Positions 18,184 through 24,465 of a stretch of DNA of 27,114 bases are shown here, piece after piece. The stretch lies in the IMG/VR virus record IMGVR_UViG_3300025127_000210, positions 1-27,114 of that record. One strand, 5' to 3'. Numbering within the stretch: position 1 is the first letter of the stretch; each line of letters opens with the position of its first letter. Source of the stretch: a virus. A program made the translations under genes and the position numbers. The notes below the pieces were generated by a model. The model did not search any database. It saw only the letters and a list, made by a program, of their open reading frames with translations, and was not told the origin of the DNA.

Positions 18184-18331
18184 CTGCATCTTCTTTCGGG
18201 AGGTACACATCTACGTGACTACGACAGTTAGGACACGATAGGTTTGTTACCATAGAGTACGTGTCGTCTTCATCTTCGATGTCGTGATCCCCACCCCATA
18301 TTAATTCAGTGTTACAATGCCAACACTTCAT
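18176..18331 (-). CDS. 51-aa zinc-ribbon protein
   Basis: ATG at 18331 opens a 51-codon frame ending TAG at 18176. The protein begins MKCWHCNTELIWGGDHD and has a second pair in NLSCPNCRSH. This gives CxxC...CPxC, a zinc ribbon with an acidic loop (DIEDEDD) between the knuckles. Small proteins of this kind (MKCWHC-x-TELIWGGDHDIE) are familiar from marine phages. AGGTGAG lies about 5 bases before ATG. It overlaps the upstream PD-(D/E)XK-like gene by 20 bases and the downstream 75-aa gene by 8. Role is unknown; DNA or RNA binding or a transcription effector is possible. Confidence 0.75.
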   Translation of the reverse strand: MKCWHCNTELIWGGDHDIEDEDDTYSMVTNLSCPNCRSHVDVYLPKEDADV

Positions 18332-18791
18332 TTAACTCACCTATCTTTAAGTTATAACAGTCTGCCTTAAATATATATCCGTTGTCTATATCTAAATCCC
18401 CTCTGTTATATCGAATGGCTTTCTTGTAGAAGTCTTCTTTAGATATCTCTCCAAGTATCCACGCACACGACAAATCAGTAAGTATCCGTACAAAAACGTA
18501 CGAGTCACACTTTTGTTTTGAACCGTGTGCAGACACAGAACAATCATAGTAAGTACGTGGGGGCGTATTGCAACGTTTTGTTTTAACGTCAATTCGTTTC
18601 TTATCTAGAACTAAATCATAGTTCGGATTGTTTACGATTGTAGCTCCTGCGTATTCCGCTACAATTATCTCACCAATACATCCTACTTCGTTGCTTTGAC
18701 TTCCAGTTATGCTGCCCTGTAACACACCTACAGAGGCAGCTTTCTTTTTAGCAGCTTCACGTATTTGAGGTGTTATCTGTACTTTTATCAT
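18312..18791 (-). CDS. PD-(D/E)XK nuclease-like protein
   Basis: This 159-aa protein has an arrangement seen in restriction-endonuclease-fold enzymes. G40-E41 and E46 lie in the helix GCIGEIIVAEYAG, D59 in NYDLVL, and D68-V-K70 in RIDVKTK. The core would thus be E...D...DxK. Beta strand YVFVRI follows, then WILGEISKEDF, a pattern that follows the catalytic core in several phage and restriction nucleases. A basic helix (REAAKKKAAS) starts the protein. It overlaps the DUF6447-like gene by 35 bases. Substrate is unknown; DNA degradation or processing is an inference. Confidence 0.55.
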   Translation of the reverse strand: MIKVQITPQIREAAKKKAASVGVLQGSITGSQSNEVGCIGEIIVAEYAGATIVNNPNYDLVLDKKRIDVKTKRCNTPPRTYYDCSVSAHGSKQKCDSYVFVRILTDLSCAWILGEISKEDFYKKAIRYNRGDLDIDNGYIFKADCYNLKIGELNEVLAL

Positions 18792-18981
18792 CTGGCTTCT
18801 CTGTAGATATAATCAACATATTACGAAATACTTGTTGGGCTGCAATTATTTGATCCATATCAAAACGTAAATCTATTTCTTTTTGTTTCAACTCTCGTAA
18901 TTGTTTCACATAATATTTTTGTGTGTCATCAAAAGATTCTACATCGTATTCTTTGTCTTTTATTTTTATTTTATCTTCCAT
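18757..18981 (-). CDS. DUF6447-like small helical protein
   Basis: A 74-aa protein starting MEDKIKIKDKEYDVESFDDT, where the 'I..kdKEYDvesf.d..k....qL' start and the following helix LRELKQKEIDLRFDMDQIIAAQQVF resemble DUF6447 proteins. The helix has a hydrophobic heptad pattern, so dimerisation is possible. The Ser/Asp/Thr-rich C-terminus looks disordered. It starts directly after the stop of the 56-aa membrane protein (no gap) and overlaps the next gene by 35 bases. Function is unknown. Confidence 0.6.
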   Translation of the reverse strand: MEDKIKIKDKEYDVESFDDTQKYYVKQLRELKQKEIDLRFDMDQIIAAQQVFRNMLIISTEKPDDKSTDNTSNT

Positions 18982-19152
18982 CTAAAACCATCCTAATTTA
19001 ACACCATTATGTGCGATGATAAAGAAGCAAGCTATCAAGTGAGTAATAACCCAAAAGGTACGCAACATAGCAGCAATATCACTTTCGTTTTCGTCATTTG
19101 ATATCTTGCTTCCAATCGTCTTCGCCCAGATTCGCCATACTTTACTTCTCAT
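18982..19152 (-). CDS. 56-aa single-pass membrane protein
   Basis: ATG at 19152 opens a 56-codon frame ending TAG at 18982. The basic, aromatic N-terminus (RSKVWRIWAKTIGSK) and acidic middle (NDENESD) lead to a hydrophobic segment of about 18 residues, TFWVITHLIACFFIIAHNG, and a short end (VKLGWF). One transmembrane helix is likely. The frame overlaps the DUF1127 gene by 11 bases and abuts the DUF6447-like gene, as expected for a real operon member. I recall similar short proteins ('W...A...G.k...D...aD..a..RT....h...CFFII') in marine phages, not checked. Function is unknown. Confidence 0.7.
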   Translation of the reverse strand: MRSKVWRIWAKTIGSKISNDENESDIAAMLRTFWVITHLIACFFIIAHNGVKLGWF

Positions 19153-19333
19153 AGTTCTTTCGTTGTAACTCCGTATACGCTAGACTCTCTATCTCGTGTC
19201 TGCGTATCCCCATGTCTTCCAGAGTGTGATCAGGCAGTTCTTGTAACTGTCTTATTATCTTACGTGTCTTACGCCAATCTATAACATACCTAACAAATCT
19301 GGTCAAATAATTCTCTAATGCTACTTTTTTCAT
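19142..19333 (-). CDS. DUF1127 domain protein
   Basis: A 63-aa basic protein. Residues about 17-50 match the DUF1127 (YjiS-like) pattern: a W-R-R/K-x-R start (DWRKTRKIIRQL), then L...T/D..L.DMGI.R.EI (LPDHTLEDMGIRRHEIESL). DUF1127 proteins are numerous in alphaproteobacteria, where some act in RNA turnover, stress or phosphate responses. GAGGA stands 6 bases before ATG, an unusually clear Shine-Dalgarno for this arm. It starts only 7 bases after the ribonucleotide reductase stop and is followed by a membrane protein. A role in altering host RNA or stress control is speculative. Confidence 0.8.
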   Translation of the reverse strand: MKKVALENYLTRFVRYVIDWRKTRKIIRQLQELPDHTLEDMGIRRHEIESLAYTELQRKNYEK

Positions 19334-19340
19334 AATATCC

Positions 19341-21284
19341 TCATGCTGCGTTTAAATCTACAACTTCACAAACCCCGGCAGTACACGCAAGTTCACGAGA
19401 ACCTGATGTGTTATCTTCCCTTTCAAAGTCTGTTAGTTGTTGCCAATCTATCAGTACACCGTCGTCTGTATGATTGAACGATTTCATCCAATCGTTGTAC
19501 TCTTCTAAAGTTATATCTTGATACGGAGCTTGTTGATACGTATGATCAGAGTGTGGCAAGAAAGATACACCTGATGCAACGTCAAAGTTCTCGTACACCC
19601 AAGCTCCAACTTCCATCCATTCATCTTCTTTAACAGATATAGTTATAGATGGTTTGTGTTCACACCAATGCAAGGCGTACGTCTTCCAAAGTTCTAACTG
19701 TTCTATAGCAGACATCTGTGTGCGTGTGACTGCTCCTTTTGGAGATGACATAGCAAAACTAAACACAGTGGTTGAATCTGGTTTCATCACGTCTGGTTCA
19801 GAAGGAACACCAGAATAAATTAAAAATTGTGTCAGTGGATCTTTGTTATCCCCACGTACAGTTCGTATGTAATAATCGTTGTGCCTAGCATGAATACCAC
19901 TAGCCGCGTCCACTAGTTGAGACACAGTACCCGACGGCTTTACACAAGTAATGGCAACGCTCTGTGGGATTCCAAGCATCTGGGCATACTCTTTGTTTGT
20001 TCGAACTGCTTCTTGCTTCATTTCTTCTAGCCATCTGGGGCTGTCTACACCCTTTGATAAGACGGAGTGATCCATAATACCAGTCAACGAGACACCCAGT
20101 AAGCGTTCTTCTTCTGTGTTGTCTTTCCATACTTTCCTCAAATATTTAAAATCTGTAAGAGTCGATTGAAGTGTACCTAATATAGTAGCTATACGAACTT
20201 TGCGCTTCAAGCTATCTAAACTGTCAGTTTCACGTACAACCACTTCACTTAAATTACAAAATTGATATGGACGTAGGATTATCTCACTACAAGGGTTAGT
20301 TCCCCACATGTGTCCTGTTTCACGTCTGCCATTTTTTGCAACTTGTTTGTCAGCAGCGTCACGATTAAAGATGCCACGCTCACCAGACTTACTGTCGTAC
20401 AGAGCTAACCACTCACGCATAAACGTTCCTATCTCTGGTTTGTTTTTGTACGCAACAGAATTATTAGACAAAGCTCTTTGACCTTCGTTTTCCCACCATT
20501 GGCCTGATTTAGCGTGGGCCATTTGATCATCGTTTAAATTAGATAAACTAATTAAAGCGGATCTTCTAACACCACCAACAACCACAACCTCGCCTATCTT
20601 GCACATAATATCGTGACATTCGATAGGATATAGTTTACGACCTTTTGCTTTTTGAAATATTTCTACACAAAATGTAAATAAATCTACTAAGGGTTGTGGG
20701 CCTGATGCACGACCCCCCATAATACTCAAACGTGAACCAGCGGGGCGTATTGCACTAACATCCCAAGTGGGTATTTGACCAGCGTACAACAACGCAATCA
20801 ATTCCCTAAGAGCTTTTGCCCACCCCGGCTTACTATCTGCTACCTTTATTACGGTATCTGATTTACTGAATGTATCACTGATTGTAGGAAGTTTCTCTAC
20901 GTTCTCTCGTTCTACACTAAACCCTACTCCTGTTCCACACATAAGTATATAGCAACACTCATCAAAAGAACGAGGATTATCAACAGGAATATAAGAACAA
21001 TTATATCCACAAATGTTATCGCGTGCAAGGGCTGCTCCTGCTGTCATCATAGCTCTCATAGAGGGCATTACATCTAAATTTAGTATAGCTTCTTGTATCT
21101 CATTTATATCTGTTTTAGACAACTCAACCGCATGTTTTGTTTTTACGTGATTTGACATGAAACTTATATATCGATCCACTGTTTCATCCCAGTCCTCACG
21201 ACGCTGTTCAGAATCTATCCAACGAGCATATCTAGATTTGTGTATAAACTGTTGGTACGAAGTTGGTAACATATTACTCAGCAT
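19341..21284 (-). CDS. nrdJ: Adenosylcobalamin-dependent (class II) ribonucleotide reductase, monomeric type
   Basis: A 647-aa enzyme that would convert ribonucleotides (probably triphosphates) to deoxyribonucleotides using coenzyme B12. Landmarks match the Lactobacillus RTPR type. C96 is in GYNCSY, and C332 is in TNPCSE (thiyl-radical cysteine by analogy). C343 is in QFCNLSE, exactly 11 residues after C332 as in RTPR C408/C419. KPSGT is at 449-453, and the C-terminal CTAGVC (C634/C639) has the CX4C redox spacing. Segments NPRSFDECCYILMCGTGVGF and GVRRSALISLS are also typical. No small NrdB subunit is present, as expected. It overlaps the DUF3310 gene by 11 bases; a second ATG four codons in is an alternative start. 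It would supply dNTPs without need of oxygen. Confidence 0.93.
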   Translation of the reverse strand: MLSNMLPTSYQQFIHKSRYARWIDSEQRREDWDETVDRYISFMSNHVKTKHAVELSKTDINEIQEAILNLDVMPSMRAMMTAGAALARDNICGYNCSYIPVDNPRSFDECCYILMCGTGVGFSVERENVEKLPTISDTFSKSDTVIKVADSKPGWAKALRELIALLYAGQIPTWDVSAIRPAGSRLSIMGGRASGPQPLVDLFTFCVEIFQKAKGRKLYPIECHDIMCKIGEVVVVGGVRRSALISLSNLNDDQMAHAKSGQWWENEGQRALSNNSVAYKNKPEIGTFMREWLALYDSKSGERGIFNRDAADKQVAKNGRRETGHMWGTNPCSEIILRPYQFCNLSEVVVRETDSLDSLKRKVRIATILGTLQSTLTDFKYLRKVWKDNTEEERLLGVSLTGIMDHSVLSKGVDSPRWLEEMKQEAVRTNKEYAQMLGIPQSVAITCVKPSGTVSQLVDAASGIHARHNDYYIRTVRGDNKDPLTQFLIYSGVPSEPDVMKPDSTTVFSFAMSSPKGAVTRTQMSAIEQLELWKTYALHWCEHKPSITISVKEDEWMEVGAWVYENFDVASGVSFLPHSDHTYQQAPYQDITLEEYNDWMKSFNHTDDGVLIDWQQLTDFEREDNTSGSRELACTAGVCEVVDLNAA

Positions 21285-21588
21285 AATTAGGCTCTCTCCC
21301 TTCTAATTGATTTATTCTCATATCAATGTATCGTTTTGCTTTTTCCAGATCAGTTTTCTCATCTGTGTTTTCTTTTGCCCCTGCTCTAGCCACGTACTTT
21401 ATTACATTGCCCATCCAAAAGGGCATATCATTTTTCATAATAAACGTAATTGGTTCAATATCCCAACGCTCGTAGTGAGGTGGATTTTTAATTACATCAG
21501 ACTGTGCGTTCGCTTGTAGCTCAAGGTCTAACTGTCTTCTTTTCATGTATTCTTCGTGTTTTTCGTATTGTAATTCTCGTTTCTTCAT
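21274..21588 (-). CDS. DUF3310 protein
   Basis: A 104-aa protein. The second half has the DUF3310 pattern: NPPHYERWDIEPITFI (about 35-50), then F.MGNVIKYVARAG (about 57-70) and DLEKAKRYIDMRI (about 80-92). The family is common in phages and occurs with nucleotide-metabolism genes; its biochemical role is not settled. A charged helical extension of about 30 residues (KKRELQYEKHEEYMKRR) precedes the domain. It overlaps its upstream neighbour by ATGA and the reductase by 11 bases, so translational coupling with the reductase is likely. Confidence 0.85.
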   Translation of the reverse strand: MKKRELQYEKHEEYMKRRQLDLELQANAQSDVIKNPPHYERWDIEPITFIMKNDMPFWMGNVIKYVARAGAKENTDEKTDLEKAKRYIDMRINQLEGREPNYAE

Positions 21589-21929
21589 TGTTTCTTTCCA
21601 AAATCAACTTTTATAACATTATCGCTGTTGCCTTTAAGAGGTAACTCTTCTCCATTCTCAAGCGTTAGAAGAGCAGAATCAGCAACATCTTTAAATGCTA
21701 TTTCAGCTATTCCTCTATCAAATAACTCGTGAATGTCTTCTCGTAAGTACGACAGTAACCCGTGTTGAACTGCCATAGCCGCTGGAATATTTTTTATAGT
21801 GTATTCTTTTCCTTCACTTGTATCGTACGCCATAACTGAAAAAGAGTCAGGTTGAGATCCTTGTTTCAATATTATATAGTATCTGTTAGGTAACAGCGAA
21901 GCCTTTTCTAACTTATCATCTATGTCCAT
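21585..21929 (-). CDS. Hypothetical 114-aa protein
   Basis: I do not recognise this family. The protein begins MDIDDKLEKASLLPNRYYII, then strand-like SFSVMAYDTSEGKEYTI. A helical segment with AAMAVQHGLLSYLRE follows, and it ends in LTLENGEELPL and KVDFGKKQ. An alpha/beta fold with no Cys or catalytic signature is suggested. It overlaps endonuclease I by 14 bases and the DUF3310 gene by 4 (ATGA), so it is co-translated with DNA-metabolism genes. Confidence 0.6.
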   Translation of the reverse strand: MDIDDKLEKASLLPNRYYIILKQGSQPDSFSVMAYDTSEGKEYTIKNIPAAMAVQHGLLSYLREDIHELFDRGIAEIAFKDVADSALLTLENGEELPLKGNSDNVIKVDFGKKQ

Positions 21930-22296
21930 TTTTCAACCAATCAGAAGGTATACTTCCTTCTGCCCATTCGAAGTTATAACGTGTTGCCCACATAGCGTAC
22001 GTCGTTTTACTACCTCTGTATATTTTATTTCTACAATTCATAAACAACAGACGTAAATCTATATCAGGATATTGTTTTTTTACAAGCAATAATTTTACCC
22101 TGTCTGCTTTATCTAAATGCCCCTTTGCTTCAATATAAACGTCCGTAGAGACGATGTAAAAATCTGGGGTGTATGTACGAGGGTCAGGTATGTACACAAG
22201 CTTCTTACTTTCGTATTCGAACTTAACACCTCTCTTAGCAAGAGTCTGTGCTATGTTTAATTCAAACTGTGATCTGTACCCGCCATACTTTTTCAT
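21916..22296 (-). CDS. T7-type endonuclease I (Holliday junction resolvase)
   Basis: A 126-aa nuclease that cleaves branched DNA, as T7 gp3 does. Using ATG 22296, the protein starts MKKYGGYRSQFE, matching the T7 start region '..RKVGAFRSGLE'. GGTGA lies 6 bases upstream, so the longer frame from 22413 is rejected. Catalytic residues by analogy with T7 E20, D55, E65, K67 are E12 (SQFELN), D45 (YTPDFY), E56 and K58 (IEAKG). Further matches are KKQYPDIDLRLLF, KIYRGSKTTYA and the end IPSDWLKNG (T7 IPAEWIK). It would remove branches before packaging and help degrade host DNA. Confidence 0.92.
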   Translation of the reverse strand: MKKYGGYRSQFELNIAQTLAKRGVKFEYESKKLVYIPDPRTYTPDFYIVSTDVYIEAKGHLDKADRVKLLLVKKQYPDIDLRLLFMNCRNKIYRGSKTTYAMWATRYNFEWAEGSIPSDWLKNGHR

Positions 22297-22301
22297 TGCT
22301 T

Positions 22302-22685
22302 TCACCGGAGTAGTTGGATAGATTTTAGTCTCTTTGTAACGTACCCTGCCAGACGAGGGGAAGACTTTTCTATGATTTGTATCTCTTGAGCTAGCTGTTG
22401 TATCGGTACGCAAGTCAATACTCCCATTCCTAACGATGCTTTTCCTATTGTACTTATTTCCTTCTCCACGCGTCTTATGTCTCTTGCTTCAGAGGCGGCA
22501 GTGAGATACCCCGCTTCAGAAAAATTATCACGCAACGTCAGAGGGAATCCCCTGCCCGTATTACGTATATGAACTATGTGTCTTCCCCCACCTGTTTGTT
22601 TATCTGACTCTACATAAACGTGATGTAAGTTTTCGTTTAAATCGATCAGTTTTAAATCGTAAGTAGGAACGATTAAGTATGTCAT
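22302..22685 (-). CDS. Hypothetical 127-aa protein
   Basis: Start ATG 22685 overlaps the exonuclease stop (TGATG); a GTG one codon earlier is less likely. The protein begins MTYLIVPTYDLKLIDLNENL, with a beta-like KQTGGGRHIVHIRNTGRGFPLTL. A helical second half follows (ASEARDIRRVEKEISTIG, then PIQQLAQEIQII) with a basic end (VTKRLKSIQLLR). The glycine-rich GGGRHIVHIRN and the helical half could bind nucleic acid, but no known domain is evident. It sits between two nucleases and is probably co-translated with them. Confidence 0.6.
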   Translation of the reverse strand: MTYLIVPTYDLKLIDLNENLHHVYVESDKQTGGGRHIVHIRNTGRGFPLTLRDNFSEAGYLTAASEARDIRRVEKEISTIGKASLGMGVLTCVPIQQLAQEIQIIEKSSPRLAGYVTKRLKSIQLLR

Positions 22686-23575
22686 CACACGCGCTCAGAC
22701 TTTAAACTCGTGTACCAGACTTTTGGTGGAAACTTTGCTCTTGATGTAACTTTATCGTGAAGAACAGCTTTAGGCCAACAATGTTGTCTATAACCACAAA
22801 ACCCACATTCTTTTGGCATGAGTTTGTTTCCCGTAGGAACTACCTTGCCTTTTGTTTTTACTGTTTCAGCTTGAGCAGTGTATCCTTTAACGAAATTAGA
22901 ATGAGGGTTCATAAGGTACTTCACTCTACGTTCTGCATCTTTCAAGTACGCTGCCTTATCATCTCTCCACGACGGAACTTCTACCTGTAACACCTCACCA
23001 CTAGATTTATTAACAACTATCCAACCGCCAAAAGGATAACCAGAAGCTTCACTGTACAAATAACCTTGCATAATATATCCAAATGGATCTTCCTCAAGTA
23101 ACTTTTCATAGCCTTGAGCGTATTTATTTTTAAATGCCCAATCGCTAGCAGATTTTATGTCCCAGACTTTTGTTTCACCATTCTCTTCTATTATAACATC
23201 CAATGTTCCTAAAACAGTGTGTCCCGCTATTTCTAAAGAACACGGTTTTTGAGCGTCTATTACGTTTACTCCAGCTTGTCTCATAATCAACATAAGTATA
23301 GCTTCTGTAATATCTCCGAAAAGAAAACGAAGTACCGCATTGTACTCCATGTTCTCCTGTACTCCCTTTTTGTCTAACATTTGTTGACATAAAGGTCTAC
23401 CAAGTCCGGACATACGTAAACGCCACCCCTCGTCTGATCGTTTCATTTGTTTTCTAACAGACGTGTGGCAATCTTCTATGAATTTATCAAGAAAATTGGG
23501 GGAGAGCTGTGTCTCCCCCTTTATTGCTTTTTGTAAGAAGTCTTGTACGTTAAGCAGCGTCAACATCGAAATCAT
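22685..23575 (-). CDS. PD-(D/E)XK exonuclease with Cas4/AddB-type iron-sulfur cysteines
   Basis: A 296-aa protein of the RecB/Cas4 nuclease group. The core is E91 (FGDITEAI), D126 (LGTLDVI), D139-I-K141 (KVWDIKSAS) and Q170 (GYIMQGYLY). Four cysteines fit a 4Fe-4S site: C63 (GRPLC) in the N-terminal part and C257, C260, C266 (CGFCGYRQHC) near the end, as in Cas4 and AddB. It would be a single-strand or end-processing exonuclease in host DNA breakdown or phage recombination. It overlaps the upstream ssDNA-binding-like gene by 26 bases, and an ATG at 23566 is an alternative start. A strong hairpin lies within its first 26 codons. Confidence 0.85.
   Translation of the reverse strand: MISMLTLLNVQDFLQKAIKGETQLSPNFLDKFIEDCHTSVRKQMKRSDEGWRLRMSGLGRPLCQQMLDKKGVQENMEYNAVLRFLFGDITEAILMLIMRQAGVNVIDAQKPCSLEIAGHTVLGTLDVIIEENGETKVWDIKSASDWAFKNKYAQGYEKLLEEDPFGYIMQGYLYSEASGYPFGGWIVVNKSSGEVLQVEVPSWRDDKAAYLKDAERRVKYLMNPHSNFVKGYTAQAETVKTKGKVVPTGNKLMPKECGFCGYRQHCWPKAVLHDKVTSRAKFPPKVWYTSLKSERV
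23498..23519 (-). other. Perfect 8-bp hairpin inside the exonuclease 5' region
   Basis: GGGGGAGA (23498-23505) and TCTCCCCC (23512-23519) are perfect inverted repeats with a 6-base loop. It is among the most GC-rich short elements in this AT-rich arm. In the - strand RNA it lies 31-52 bases past the ssDNA-binding-like gene stop and is followed by AAUUUUC. It could be a partial terminator, an mRNA 3'-end stabiliser for the upstream gene, or a brake on exonuclease translation. Confidence 0.6.
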
Positions 23576-24401
23576 CCGCGAGATCCGCGTCCTCTTCAGA
23601 CAAGACCTTCTTGAGTGATTCTCTGTTTTCTTTCATAACGTACTCATTGTGTGACTTTACAGTCTCAGCAAACATACCCATTAACTCTTTTTCGGTGTCA
23701 GCAATATCCATTGCATCTCCCTCTTTCAAGACAGGCACGTAATAAACCACTGAACCTTTCTTCATTCGATTAGTGGTCAAATCAAAAGAAGTACGTTGCA
23801 TTAGTTTATTATTCCTACGAAGCAAATCTATAGCATCAGCGACAGGCTTGAAACCTGATCGTTTGAAATACGCAACGACTGGAACTTTATCCAAAGCAGT
23901 TGGATTTTTCTCCGCATCGTAAAACGTACCAGAAATTTGTCCGTAAATTATTTGATTACACACTACGTTTCGTGAGTGTATATAACTGGGATCATCATCT
24001 GATAAAGCGTTTTCCTCATCTCGTGACAGTCTCCCACATTTGTTAGTTCCCATAGTATCAGGAAACTCCCCTTGCAACCCTGTCTTTTGCACAGACTTTG
24101 AAGCGAAGGTTTCTTGCTCTTGATCCCATAGGCTATATTCATACGTCCGAAGTAACGGGCGTAAAGAAACTTTTGAAGCGTACAAAAACTTACCGTCTAA
24201 GAATATCTTCCACTCGCCTCGTGGCAGTGACGTTCCTTCCTCAGTTTCAGTGTCGTAGTTTATACTTAATCTTGGCAGCCCTGTTTTTTTTGGGGCATCA
24301 CCTTGACCACTAAGTTCCATAAGTTTTGCGTCGTCGTCGTTTTGAAACGCGGCAACAATATTATCGATATCTTCCATTACTTGTATTTCCATTCCGTCCA
24401 T
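23550..24401 (-). CDS. Putative ssDNA-binding protein
   Basis: This 283-aa protein ends in a strongly acidic tail (LSEEDADLADDFDVDAA), the hallmark of T7 gp2.5 and T4 gp32-like proteins that contact replication partners through it. The body (about 40-200) contains beta-rich segments (GEWKIFLDGKFLYASKV, YIHSRNVVCNQIIYG) that could form an OB-like fold. Basic/aromatic patches follow (VVAYFKRSGF, VVYYVPVL). The gene follows the polymerase and has its own promoter and a strong AAAGGAG 8 bases before ATG, consistent with a highly expressed replication protein. No sequence match to a named SSB family is evident by eye, so the call rests on the tail, size and place. Confidence 0.55.
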   Translation of the reverse strand: MDGMEIQVMEDIDNIVAAFQNDDDAKLMELSGQGDAPKKTGLPRLSINYDTETEEGTSLPRGEWKIFLDGKFLYASKVSLRPLLRTYEYSLWDQEQETFASKSVQKTGLQGEFPDTMGTNKCGRLSRDEENALSDDDPSYIHSRNVVCNQIIYGQISGTFYDAEKNPTALDKVPVVAYFKRSGFKPVADAIDLLRRNNKLMQRTSFDLTTNRMKKGSVVYYVPVLKEGDAMDIADTEKELMGMFAETVKSHNEYVMKENRESLKKVLSEEDADLADDFDVDAA

Positions 24402-24425
24402 AACTTTAACTCCTTTACGTTAAGA

Positions 24426-24446
24426 CTAGTAAAAATATCATACTAG
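24426..24446. promoter_or_regulatory. Operator-like palindrome over the -10 box
   Basis: CTAGTA (24426-24431) and TACTAG (24441-24446) form a perfect inverted repeat with a 9-base centre. It covers the -10 box and the expected start of transcription of the downstream gene, where a repressor would block RNA polymerase. The half-site is short and AT-rich, so chance is not excluded. No repressor gene is in the window. Confidence 0.3.
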
Positions 24447-24465
24447 GCAACCACAGATAAGTCAA
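24437..24465 (-). promoter_or_regulatory. Sigma70-type promoter for the ssDNA-binding-like gene operon
   Basis: On the - strand TTGACT (24465-24460) is followed by exactly 17 bases and TATGAT (24442-24437): five of six matches to consensus in each box. Transcription would start near 24430, leaving a leader of about 28 bases with an AAAGGAG ribosome site. The region is the only intergenic gap above 12 bases in the window (41 bases, 24402-24442). The -35 lies in the end of the polymerase gene. This points to use of host RNA polymerase for this operon. Confidence 0.7.

Noticed and set aside
22297-22413. Longer start for endonuclease I at 22413
   Set aside because: It would overlap the upstream gene by over 100 bases; ATG 22296 has GGTGA at good spacing and gives the T7-like N-terminus.
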